From positions 1 to 55,707 of the forward strand of contig UBZM01000015.1 of NCBI GenBank assembly GCA_900470095.1: DNA of 55,707 bases, written 5' to 3'. This DNA is from Hyphomicrobiales bacterium (lineage in GTDB: Bacteria > Pseudomonadota > Alphaproteobacteria > Rhizobiales > Beijerinckiaceae). The notes under the pieces are model-generated. The model was not told where the DNA came from and did no database searches. It saw only the letters and a list, made by a program, of their open reading frames with translations. This document shows, piece after piece, positions 19,416 through 26,983 of the stretch. The position numbers were made by a program, and so were the translations under genes. The stretch's first letter is position 1. The number at the start of each line of letters is the position of its first letter.

Positions 19416-20438
19416 ATGCGTTCCCTCCAGCTCTTCGGCGACCGTGACCTGCGGCTGACCGAAATCGACCCGCCACCGCCACCCGCCGCCGGCGAGGTGC
19501 AGATTCGCGTGCGTGCCGTCGGCCTGAACTATCTCGACGTCTGGGGTTTCCGCGGCATGGCCTTCGCCAAGCGCAAGATGCCTCAGGCGGCCGGCGTCGA
19601 GGCCGCTGGCGAGGTTGTGGCTGTCGGCGAGGGCGTCAGCCGTTTCCGGGAGGGCGACACCGTCACCATGTACGGCGCCGAGACCTGCGGCCACTGCAAG
19701 GCCTGCCGCGAGGGTCGCGACAATCTCTGCGAGAATGTCGCCGGCATCATGGGCTTCCATATCGACGGTTTCGCCCGCGAGTTGATCAACCGGCCCGAGC
19801 GCCTCGTGATCAAGGCTCCGAAGGGCGTGTCCTTCGAGGAGGCCGCCTGCGCGCCGATCGGCTTCGGCACGGTGCAGCACATGCTCTTCGACAATGCCAA
19901 GCTGGAGCCGGGTGAATCCATTCTCGTTCATGCCGGCGGCTCCGGCATCGGCACCGCCGCGATCCTGATGGCCAAGGCGATCGGCTGCACCGTCTACACC
20001 ACTGTCGGCGACGACGAGAAGGGCGCCAAGGCCAAGGCTCTCGGCGCCGATTTCGTGGTCAACTACAAGACCGAGCGCTTCGAGGGCGAAGTGCGCCAGC
20101 TCACCAAGCGCAAGGGCGTCGATGTCGTCTTCGAGCATGTCGGCGCCGATACCTGGAATGGCTCGCTGCTTTGCCTGAAACGCGGCGGCAGGCTCGTCAC
20201 CTGCGGCGCGACGTCAGGCCCCTCGACCACGATGAACCTGATGCAGCTCTTCCAGCAGCAATACCGCATCTTCGGCTCCTTCGGCTGCCGCATCGAGAAC
20301 ATTGCGCAGTCGCTGGAGAAGATGGCGGGCGGCATGAAGCCGGTGATCGACTCGGTCTTCCCGCTGGAGGATTTCGAGAAGGGGCTCGCCCGGCTCGAGG
20401 GCCGCAAGGTCTTCGGCAAGGTCATTGTCGCCTTCTGA
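19416..20438 (+). CDS. Zinc-type alcohol dehydrogenase-like MDR protein (Adh2XL type)
   Basis: 340-residue medium-chain dehydrogenase/reductase. Four cysteines of the structural zinc lobe are present (Cys91, 94, 97, 105 in CGHCKACREGRDNLC). The catalytic zinc ligands are not: the usual GHE motif reads GVE (Val61) and the first catalytic Cys position reads LNYLDVW. The NADP-binding loop is HAGGSGIGTAAI. It is therefore likely to act as an enoyl or quinone-type reductase rather than a classical alcohol dehydrogenase. Its place before lpxXL equals rhizobial adh2XL; an enoyl-AcpXL reductase role is attractive but inferred. Confidence 0.85.
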   Translation: MRSLQLFGDRDLRLTEIDPPPPPAAGEVQIRVRAVGLNYLDVWGFRGMAFAKRKMPQAAGVEAAGEVVAVGEGVSRFREGDTVTMYGAETCGHCKACREGRDNLCENVAGIMGFHIDGFARELINRPERLVIKAPKGVSFEEAACAPIGFGTVQHMLFDNAKLEPGESILVHAGGSGIGTAAILMAKAIGCTVYTTVGDDEKGAKAKALGADFVVNYKTERFEGEVRQLTKRKGVDVVFEHVGADTWNGSLLCLKRGGRLVTCGATSGPSTTMNLMQLFQQQYRIFGSFGCRIENIAQSLEKMAGGMKPVIDSVFPLEDFEKGLARLEGRKVFGKVIVAF

Positions 20439-20504
20439 GCCGCGGGATTCGCGCGCCGGACTTGACCGTCGCGCATTCCTGACGCAAGTCGCGCGGCTGA
20501 TGCC

Positions 20505-20534
20505 GGGCCTTTCCGGCTCTTCGGAAAGAGGCCC
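20505..20534 (+). promoter_or_regulatory. Hairpin covering the lpxXL ribosome-binding site
   Basis: GGGCCTTTCCG pairs with CGGAAAGAGGCCC across loop GCTCTT, with a two-base bulge. The right arm contains the only purine-rich Shine-Dalgarno-like stretch (AAAGAGG) before the lpxXL TTG start at 20543. It could limit translation of lpxXL. Confidence 0.35.
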
Positions 20535-20542
20535 TCGCGGCA

Positions 20543-21523
20543 TTGAGACGTTTGAAGCACTTCGCGGGCCGGCTCGTCGCGGCCGTCATGATCGGCCTGA
20601 TCCGGGCTCTGTTCGGCTTCCTGCGCCTGCTTGGGCCGGAACGCGCCAGTGATCTCGGAGGCTGGCTGCTGCGCAGCGTCAGCCCGCTGATTCCGGTCAA
20701 CCGCGTCGCACTGGCCAATATCCGTGCCGCCTTCCCGGAGAAGAACGAGGCCGAAGTTCGGGCGATTGCGCGAGGCGCCTGGGAGAATCTCGGCCGCACC
20801 GCCGCCGAGTACGCCCATCTCAAGACCCTCTTCGACTACGACGACGACAACCGGGACGCTCCCTCCCGGGTCGAGGTCTCCGGCATCGAGCATTTCATCG
20901 CGCTGAAAGATGACGAGAAGCCTGGATTGATCTTCTCGGCGCATCTCGCCAACTGGGAGCTCCCGGCGATCTGCGCCGCGGCCTACAAGCTCGACACCAC
21001 CGCGGTCTTCCGCGCCCCGAATGACCCGGCGATCGCCAACGTGGTGCACGAGATCCGCTCCGGCGCGATGGGCGGGCTTGCCGCCGCGAAGCAGGGCGCC
21101 GCCTTCGCGATGCAGGGCGTGCTCGAGAGGGATGGCCATCTCGGCATGCTGATCGACCAGCATTTCACGCGGGGCGTGGTGATCCCCTTCCTGGGCCGCC
21201 CGGCTCTGACCAACCCGATCCTCGGCAAGTTCGCACGCCGGTTCGACTGCCCGGTCCATGGCGTGCGGGTCATCCGGCTGCCGGGGCAGCGCTTCCGGCT
21301 GGAACTGACCCCACCACTCGACCTGCCCCGCGACGAAACCGGCGAGATCGACGTCACCGGCGCCATGGCGATGATGACCGCGGTGGTCGAAGGCTGGGTA
21401 CGCGAGCACCCTGAACAATGGCTCTGGATGCACCGGCGCTGGCGGCCGAACATGATCAAGGCCGCTGCGCTGGCGAATTACGGGGATACGACCTGGCCGC
21501 AGCCCAAATTCAAGGCAACGTGA
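20543..21523 (+). CDS. lpxXL: Lipid A biosynthesis acyltransferase (LpxXL, VLCFA-specific)
   Basis: 326-residue inner-membrane LpxL/HtrB-family acyltransferase. The catalytic HX4E motif is HLANWE (His134, Glu139), preceded by an N-terminal membrane anchor at about residues 10-30. It should move the very-long-chain hydroxyacyl group from AcpXL to the lipid A precursor. It closes the acpXL cluster, where lpxXL is expected. The start is TTG at 20543, with a hairpin over the ribosome-binding site; a second TTG at 20552 is possible. A housekeeping LpxL would use C12-C14 acyl groups, so specificity is assigned from context. Confidence 0.9.
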   Translation: MRRLKHFAGRLVAAVMIGLIRALFGFLRLLGPERASDLGGWLLRSVSPLIPVNRVALANIRAAFPEKNEAEVRAIARGAWENLGRTAAEYAHLKTLFDYDDDNRDAPSRVEVSGIEHFIALKDDEKPGLIFSAHLANWELPAICAAAYKLDTTAVFRAPNDPAIANVVHEIRSGAMGGLAAAKQGAAFAMQGVLERDGHLGMLIDQHFTRGVVIPFLGRPALTNPILGKFARRFDCPVHGVRVIRLPGQRFRLELTPPLDLPRDETGEIDVTGAMAMMTAVVEGWVREHPEQWLWMHRRWRPNMIKAAALANYGDTTWPQPKFKAT

Positions 21524-21590
21524 TTTCCAAGTGAGGCTTATTGAGCGCTTTGGTAACATCTCGCAGTCAGCTTGAAGCCGAGTTTCGAGA

Positions 21591-22331
21591 ATGACCCGCC
21601 GGTTACGCCTCTCTTCTGCCTTCCTCGCTGCCCTCACGATCGGCGGCGCGACAGCGCTTGCCCAGACGCCGGTCAAGCCGCCAAGGGCGGTGATCGAGCT
21701 TTTCACCAGCCAGGGCTGCTCATCCTGCCCCGCGGCCGACGCCCTCTTCATCGAGTTGGCTAAGGATCCGAGCCTGATCGCCCTTACCATGCCGGTGACC
21801 TATTGGGATTATCTCGGCTGGAAGGACACGCTCGGCCAGGACGTTTTCAGCAAGCGCCAGAAATATTACGCCAAGGGCCGCGGCGACGGCCAGATCTACA
21901 CGCCCCAGGCCGTGATCAACGGCGCTTCGCACATGGTCGGCTCCGACAAGGCTCTGATCGAGCGATCGCTCAAGGATCATGCGAGCTCGGCTCTGCCGAT
22001 CTCCGTCACCCTGTCCGAAGCCTCGGGCCACCTGAGCATCAAGCTCGATCCCACCGGCGCGGGGAGCGAGCGCGCCGGCGGCATCTGGCTGGTGCCGATC
22101 TCGCGCCTCGTCACGGTTCCCATCGAACGCGGCGAGAACAAGGGCAAATCGGTGACCTACGCCAATGTCGTGCGCGGCATCGTCAAGATTGGCGAATGGG
22201 CTGGGGCGGCAACGACGATGTCGGTCCCCCTTGCGACGACACAGCTTCCGAATGCCGACTCTTATGTCGTCCTGATCCAGGGCGAGCAGCCCAATCGGGT
22301 GATCCTGGGCGCCGCGCGCAGCCCGCACTGA
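21591..22331 (+). CDS. DUF1223 domain protein, secreted thioredoxin-like
   Basis: 246-residue protein with a signal peptide (MTRRLRLSSAFLAALTIGGA, cleavage after ALA) and a thioredoxin-like start AVIELFTSQGCSSCPAADALF. The CSSC pair lies near residue 45 and fits a periplasmic redox protein. The YWDYLGWKDTLG and YTPQAVINGA segments are hallmarks of the DUF1223 family. No biochemical role is established for the family to my knowledge. It follows lpxXL by 67 bases and may be cotranscribed. Its stop is four bases from the convergent TPM gene. Confidence 0.88.
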   Translation: MTRRLRLSSAFLAALTIGGATALAQTPVKPPRAVIELFTSQGCSSCPAADALFIELAKDPSLIALTMPVTYWDYLGWKDTLGQDVFSKRQKYYAKGRGDGQIYTPQAVINGASHMVGSDKALIERSLKDHASSALPISVTLSEASGHLSIKLDPTGAGSERAGGIWLVPISRLVTVPIERGENKGKSVTYANVVRGIVKIGEWAGAATTMSVPLATTQLPNADSYVVLIQGEQPNRVILGAARSPH

Positions 22332-22335
22332 GGCT

Positions 22336-22941
22336 TCAGAGCAGGACCACCTTGTTCGGCAGCTCGTCGACGTCATCCGCCGCTGGCGGCGCATGGCGGG
22401 CCAGAACACTGCCGACGGCTCCAACCGCATCGATCAGGCCCTCGCGCAAGCGGTCTTCCTTCGCCGCCGCGAGCAGGGGCTCGATGATGCCGCGCCAAGT
22501 CGCCTGATCGATCGTCTCGTCGATCCCGATATCCGCGACGATTTCGGCATAGCGTTCCTGCAGGGCAATGTAGAGCAGGACGCCGGTGCGTCCGCGCGTT
22601 CGGGTGAGGCCGCGCGCCGTGAACTCGCGGAGCGCCACATCATGAGCCCGCCGGCGCTTGATGAATCCCGGCACGAAGCGTCCGCCACGCCCATACCAGA
22701 GCAGCGTCGCCATCAAAATCGCGGCACAAACGAGCTGGATCAGGAAGATTCGAGGAGCGCTGGTGGCCGTCAGCATCAGCAACGGCCAGGGCACGAACAG
22801 CGCCAGCACCAGTGCCATCACCAAAGGCACGGTGCGGTAGCCGCTTGCAGCGCGGTCGATCACCACGACGATCTCGCCGGAGGTCAGGCTTTCCGCCTGC
22901 CTGACCGCTTCCGCGATCGCCTCCTGATCTTGCGTATCCAT
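22336..22941 (-). CDS. TPM-domain membrane protein (second of pair)
   Basis: 201-residue protein with an N-terminal TPM (TLP18.3/Psb32) segment interrupted by two membrane spans at about residues 40-80. A C-terminal half then continues the family pattern (GRTGVLLYIALQERYAEIVADIGIDE). ATG at 22941 shares one base with the stop of the upstream TPM gene (TGATG), so translation is coupled. An upstream extension would be almost pure arginine and is rejected. The family is linked to protein quality control or membrane-associated folding, but the biochemical role is unsettled. Confidence 0.82.
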   Translation of the reverse strand: MDTQDQEAIAEAVRQAESLTSGEIVVVIDRAASGYRTVPLVMALVLALFVPWPLLMLTATSAPRIFLIQLVCAAILMATLLWYGRGGRFVPGFIKRRRAHDVALREFTARGLTRTRGRTGVLLYIALQERYAEIVADIGIDETIDQATWRGIIEPLLAAAKEDRLREGLIDAVGAVGSVLARHAPPAADDVDELPNKVVLL

Positions 22942-23792
22942 CACCAACTCCCCGAAGCGCCGCCGCCGCCGGACGAGCCTCCGCCTCCTGAAAAGCCCCC
23001 GCCAGAGCCCGAACCCCAGCCGCCGCCACCGCTCCAGCCGGAGCCCGTACCGGTGCCCCAACCGGAGCTGGTCGGCGGCAGTGTCACCCAGCGGCCATCG
23101 CGCATCCGGTGTTTGCGCCCGCTGCCTTGCTGGTTCAGCCCACGCAGGATGCTGACCACGACGATGAAGATGAAGAACATCACCAGGATGACGGCAACAT
23201 CCTCCGCAATGCTGCTGTCATCGCTGCGGACAGTGGCACGGCGCTGCCATTCCTCGGCATCGCCAGCAAGAATGCTCAGGATCGCGTCGACGCCGCCCTC
23301 GATGCCGCCGGCAAAATCACCCGTCTTGAATTTCGGTGCCACCGCGGTGGTGATGATGACCTTCGAGAGCGCGTCCGTGAGCGCGCCCTCCAGTCCATAC
23401 CCCACCTCGATTCGGACCTTGCGCTCGTTCGGCGCAACCAGCAGCAGCACGCCGTTATTCCTTGCCTTCTCACCGAGCTGCCAGTGCCGGAACAGGCGAT
23501 TGCCGAAATCCTCGATGTCGTAGCCCTGGAGCGACGGCAAGGTCGCAACCACGACCTGATCGCTGGTCTTCGCCTCATGGGCCTGCAGCTTCTGCTCAAT
23601 GCGGCTGCGCGCCGCGGCATCGAGCAGATTGGCGTTGTCGACGATGCGGCCGGTCAGGTTAGGAAAACTGGGATCGGCAGCGAGCGCAAAGCCGGCCCAG
23701 AGCAGGACAAGCAACAGGGAGAGATAACGGAGAACCCCTCCCCCTTCTGGAAGAGGGGCGGCCCGACCTGTTTCGCGAGCGAGCCGGGGCAC
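22941..23792 (-). CDS. TPM-domain protein, YgcG family
   Basis: 283-residue exported protein. A signal peptide (LLLVLLWAGFALAADP) is followed by a TPM domain with LTGRIVDNANLLD and VEVGYGLEGALTDA-like elements (IEVGYGLEGALTDA here), then one membrane segment at about 198-217 and a C-terminal tail made almost only of Gly, Ser and Trp. This is the YgcG architecture, almost always beside lemA. The GTG start at 23792 has AGGGG upstream at good spacing. The N-terminal leader before the signal core is long and derived from a GC-rich stretch, so the exact start is uncertain. Confidence 0.85.
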   Translation of the reverse strand: MPRLARETGRAAPLPEGGGVLRYLSLLLVLLWAGFALAADPSFPNLTGRIVDNANLLDAAARSRIEQKLQAHEAKTSDQVVVATLPSLQGYDIEDFGNRLFRHWQLGEKARNNGVLLLVAPNERKVRIEVGYGLEGALTDALSKVIITTAVAPKFKTGDFAGGIEGGVDAILSILAGDAEEWQRRATVRSDDSSIAEDVAVILVMFFIFIVVVSILRGLNQQGSGRKHRMRDGRWVTLPPTSSGWGTGTGSGWSGGGGWGSGSGGGFSGGGGSSGGGGASGSW

Positions 23793-23804
23793 CCCGGGCG
23801 CCCC

Positions 23805-24413
23805 TTAAAACTTCACCTCCGGCGGCTTCTCTGCGCCCGCTGTCGCGGTGAAGGTTTCCATCGCCTTGGCACCCCAGAACAGCCGCGCCCAGATCACGCC
23901 TGGGAAGGTGCGGATCTCGGTGTTGAAGCTCTGCACCGCCTGGATGTAGTCGCGCCGGGCAACCGCGACGCGGTTCTCGGTGCCTTCGAGCTGGGACTGC
24001 AGGGCGAGGAAGTTCTGGTTCGACTTGAGCTCCGGATAGCGCTCGACCGTGACCAGGAGCCGTCCCAGAGCGCCCGTCAGGGCATTCTGCGCATCCTGAT
24101 ACTCCTTGAACTTCGCGGGATCGGTGATGGTCGAAGCGTCGACCTTGACCTGCGTCGCCTTGGCGCGCGCCTCGATCACCTGGGTCAGGACCTCACGCTC
24201 CTGCGAAGCATAGCCCTTCACGGTCTCGACCAGATTGGGGATCAGGTCGGCGCGGCGCTGATACTGGTTCTGGACCTCGCTCCAGGCCGCTTTAGCCTTT
24301 TCCTCGAGCGTCGGCACATTGTTGATGCCGCAGCCCGCGAGCACGAGGCCGAAGAGGGTGACGGCCGCAAGCGCAAGGCTGCGTCGACGAACGGTGGAGA
24401 GCGCGAACGACAT
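23805..24413 (-). CDS. lemA: LemA family lipoprotein
   Basis: 202-residue helical membrane protein. The lipobox-like LVLAGC gives a lipidated cysteine near residue 28. It continues with NNVPTLEEKAKAAWSEV, NQYQRRADLIPNLVETVKGYA and the QSFNTEIRTFPGVIWA signature of LemA. ATG at 24413 is chosen because everything upstream is arginine/alanine-rich and unlike the family. It is the first gene of the lemA-TPM-TPM unit, an arrangement found in many bacteria. LemA function is still poorly defined. Confidence 0.9.
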   Translation of the reverse strand: MSFALSTVRRRSLALAAVTLFGLVLAGCGINNVPTLEEKAKAAWSEVQNQYQRRADLIPNLVETVKGYASQEREVLTQVIEARAKATQVKVDASTITDPAKFKEYQDAQNALTGALGRLLVTVERYPELKSNQNFLALQSQLEGTENRVAVARRDYIQAVQSFNTEIRTFPGVIWARLFWGAKAMETFTATAGAEKPPEVKF

Positions 24414-24579
24414 GTCGATGCCCCTTTTGGCAGTGATCGAGCGATCGATTCGGAGCTTAGCGCTCCGCTCGAGCGGGTGAAAGGCAGCTCGCACAATCAC
24501 CCGTTGCGTTATCCGGACCTTGCACCGCAGCCTTTCCGCTGCTGGGATGAGCGTCAGCCTGCAGCGGGAGATCGCCAGC

Positions 24580-26352
24580 ATGAACTTCTCCTTCTCCACA
24601 TCACGACGCGCCGCACGATCAACCCTCCTTGCGCTGGCCGCTGCCGGCGCCTTCTGGGCGGGAGGCGCGGCCTCACAGCCCCTTGCGCCCGCGCCCGAAG
24701 CTGCGACCGGCCGGATCGCCAAACCCGCCGGCACCGCGCAGCGCTACATGGCGGCCGCCGCCAATCCGCTCGCTGCCAGCGCCGGCCGCGACATCCTGCG
24801 CGCCGGCGGCAGCGCGACCGACGCTGCGATCGCGATCCAGCTCGTACTCAATCTGGTCGAACCGCAGAGCTCGGGCATCGGTGGCGGTGCCTTCTTCGTG
24901 CACTGGGACGAGGCCGGACGAACCCTCGTCACGCTGGACGGCCGCGAGCGGGCTCCGCAGGCAGCCAGGCCCGACCGTTTCATCGGCCCCGATGGCAAGC
25001 CGATGAAGTTCATCGACGCGGTCGTCGGCGGCCGTTCGGTCGGCGTGCCCGGCACGGTCAAGCTGCTGGAGGAGGCGCACAAGCGCTGGGGCAGATTGCC
25101 CTGGGCCGCAGTCATGGCCCCGGCGATCAAGCTGGCAGAAGACGGCTTCACCATCTCGCCGCGCCTCAACGGCCTGCTTTCCGGCGAGACAAATCTCGCA
25201 AAGGACCCGCGTGCCGCCGCCTATTTCTACGAGCCGGACGGCAAGGCCAAGGCGGTCGGCACGGTCCTGAAGAATCCGGCCTTCGCCGCAACGCTTCGTG
25301 CCATCGCCGAGAGAGGGTCCGACGCCTTCTACTCCGGGCCGATCGCCGAGGACATCGTCTCGACCGTGACCGGTCACAAGACCAATCCCGGCGATATGAC
25401 GCTCGCCGATCTGCAAGCCTACAAGGTCGAGGAGCGAGAGGCCGTCTGCGGTTCCTATCGGGTCTGGCGGATTTGCGGCATGGGGCCGCCGAGCTCCGGC
25501 GCGATCGCCGTCCAGCAGATGCTCGGCATCCTCGAAACCCAGAACATGGCCCGGCTCGGCCCTTCAGCCGAAAGTGCACACTGGTTCAGCGAGGCAGGTC
25601 GCCTCGCCTTCGCCGATCGCGCGCTCTTCCTCGCCGACCCGGCCTTCGTCAGCGTGCCCGTCAGCGGCTTGATCGACCGCGATTATGTCCGCTCGCGCGC
25701 CGGGCTCGTCAGCCCCGACAAGTCGATGGGCCGCGCCAAGGCCGGCGATCCTCCCAACAAGCGGGCCCAGCTCTTTGCCCCCTCGGACGGCATCGAGAAC
25801 GGCACGAGCCATATCTCGGTGATCGACGCAGACGGCAATGCGGTCTCAATGACCACGACGATCGAGGATGGTTTCGGCTCACGGCAGATGACCAAGGGCG
25901 GCTTTCTGCTCAACAATGAGCTGACCGATTTCAATTTCGCTCCGGAGGAGGAGGGCAAGCCCGTCGCCAACCGCGTCGAGGGCGGGAAGCGCCCGCGCTC
26001 GTCCATGGCGCCGACCCTGGTGTTCGATGCCTTTGGCCGCCTCTACGCCGTGGTCGGCTCCCCCGGCGGCAGCCAGATCATTGGCTTTGTCGGTAAGACG
26101 CTGGTCGCCCTGCTGGATTGGAAGATGGATCCGCAAGCCGCCGTCGACTTCGCCAATTTCGGCAGCCGCAATGGCCCCACCGAGCTTGAAAAGGGCACTG
26201 AGGCCGAGGCCTGGAAGACAGCGCTCGAGGCCAAGGGCCATGAGGTCAGGCTGCTGGAAATGACCTCCGGCATCCAGGCGATCGTCAAGACCCCTGAAGG
26301 CTTTGTCGGGGGAGCCGATGGCCGGCGCGAGGGCGTGGCGATCGGCGACTAA
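24580..26352 (+). CDS. ggt: Gamma-glutamyltransferase
   Basis: 590-residue exported Ntn-hydrolase that splits glutathione and transfers gamma-glutamyl groups. The start MNFSFSTSRRAARSTLLALA is a signal peptide, which argues for ATG 24580 over 24520. The self-processing site is Thr409 in ENGTSHISVIDADG; the small subunit begins there. GGGAFFVHWD, RERAPQAA and GPPSSGAIAVQQM are conserved large-subunit segments. PRSSMAPTLV and GSPGGSQIIGFV follow in the small subunit. It is divergent from lemA across 166 bases containing both promoters, and is followed by palindrome copy C. Confidence 0.95.
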   Translation: MNFSFSTSRRAARSTLLALAAAGAFWAGGAASQPLAPAPEAATGRIAKPAGTAQRYMAAAANPLAASAGRDILRAGGSATDAAIAIQLVLNLVEPQSSGIGGGAFFVHWDEAGRTLVTLDGRERAPQAARPDRFIGPDGKPMKFIDAVVGGRSVGVPGTVKLLEEAHKRWGRLPWAAVMAPAIKLAEDGFTISPRLNGLLSGETNLAKDPRAAAYFYEPDGKAKAVGTVLKNPAFAATLRAIAERGSDAFYSGPIAEDIVSTVTGHKTNPGDMTLADLQAYKVEEREAVCGSYRVWRICGMGPPSSGAIAVQQMLGILETQNMARLGPSAESAHWFSEAGRLAFADRALFLADPAFVSVPVSGLIDRDYVRSRAGLVSPDKSMGRAKAGDPPNKRAQLFAPSDGIENGTSHISVIDADGNAVSMTTTIEDGFGSRQMTKGGFLLNNELTDFNFAPEEEGKPVANRVEGGKRPRSSMAPTLVFDAFGRLYAVVGSPGGSQIIGFVGKTLVALLDWKMDPQAAVDFANFGSRNGPTELEKGTEAEAWKTALEAKGHEVRLLEMTSGIQAIVKTPEGFVGGADGRREGVAIGD

Positions 26353-26353
26353 A

Positions 26354-26398
26354 GCATCGGCCCGAAAAGTGGATTGCGGTTTTCGGAAAAGCCGATGC
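26354..26398. repeat. Dispersed GCATCGG palindrome, copy C
   Basis: Best-preserved copy: GCATCGGCCCGAAAAGTGG, TTGCGG centre, TTTTCGGAAAAGCCGATGC. It begins two bases after the ggt stop codon. Copies A (3364) and B (5086) match it; the ACACAGAAG tail is shared with copy A. Confidence 0.85.
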
Positions 26399-26453
26399 AA
26401 ACACAGAAGGCTACATCATGCCCGGGCGAATTCCGGGCCTCATCGGCTTCGGA

Positions 26454-26484
26454 GTGTCTCGGGTCGGCGCTGCGCCCGAGACAC
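26454..26484. terminator. Inverted repeat between convergent genes
   Basis: Perfect 10-base arms GTGTCTCGGG and CCCGAGACAC with an 11-base loop, ending ten bases before the stop of the minus-strand membrane protein gene. A bidirectional terminator role is likely, although no T-run follows. Confidence 0.45.
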
Positions 26485-26494
26485 GCAGCAGGCG

Positions 26495-26980
26495 CTAAGT
26501 CTGCCCGAGCGGCGGGCGCTCCCCACCCGCGCCGCGTCCCGCGATCAGCCAGTAGACGAAGCCGGTGGCGGCCCCGACCAGGAACAGCGCTGCGATGATC
26601 TGTGTCTCGCTCGCCGTCGGTGCGCGTGACAGCCGCAGCATGGCGAGCGGCAACAGCGCCGCGAGCGTGCCTGTCAGTCCGCTCTGGATGAGCCCGCTGC
26701 GGATGCGGAAGAGCTCGGAGCCGACCGCGACGAGCACGACCGGCGCGACCATGATTGCAAAGCCCAGCCGGCCGAGCAGCGTGAAGGCGGCTTCCGCCGT
26801 GGGGCCGGGATCGAAGCCGCTCTCGGCCTGGGCGAAGAGCGCTGAGAGCAGACGCTCGAAGCCGCCGCCGATCAGCAGAGCGATGTCAGGCGAAACCACG
26901 CTGGCGATGAGCAGGGCAAACATCCCAAAGCCCATCGCAACGAGCAGCGCGAACGGAATCAACAGCAGCCAACGCAGCAT
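26495..26980 (-). CDS. Conserved hypothetical membrane protein
   Basis: 161-residue protein with four hydrophobic segments (about residues 5-25, 65-90, 100-118 and 130-150). I recognise no motif. The stop-to-start spacing from rlmN is only three bases, so it is translated with rlmN on one message. The genomic link to rlmN suggests nothing specific about function. Confidence 0.75.
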   Translation of the reverse strand: MLRWLLLIPFALLVAMGFGMFALLIASVVSPDIALLIGGGFERLLSALFAQAESGFDPGPTAEAAFTLLGRLGFAIMVAPVVLVAVGSELFRIRSGLIQSGLTGTLAALLPLAMLRLSRAPTASETQIIAALFLVGAATGFVYWLIAGRGAGGERPPLGQT

Positions 26981-26983
26981 ATG

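Noticed and set aside
24451..24467. CGGAGC/GCTCCG inverted repeat between lemA and ggt as an operator
   Set aside because: The 6-base arms are short and common in GC-rich DNA, and no known regulator consensus fits.
23109..25919. 936-residue open frame on the plus strand across lemA, TPM and ggt
   Set aside because: It runs antisense to lemA and the TPM genes and out of frame through ggt. Its composition changes abruptly at each real gene border, as shadow frames do.
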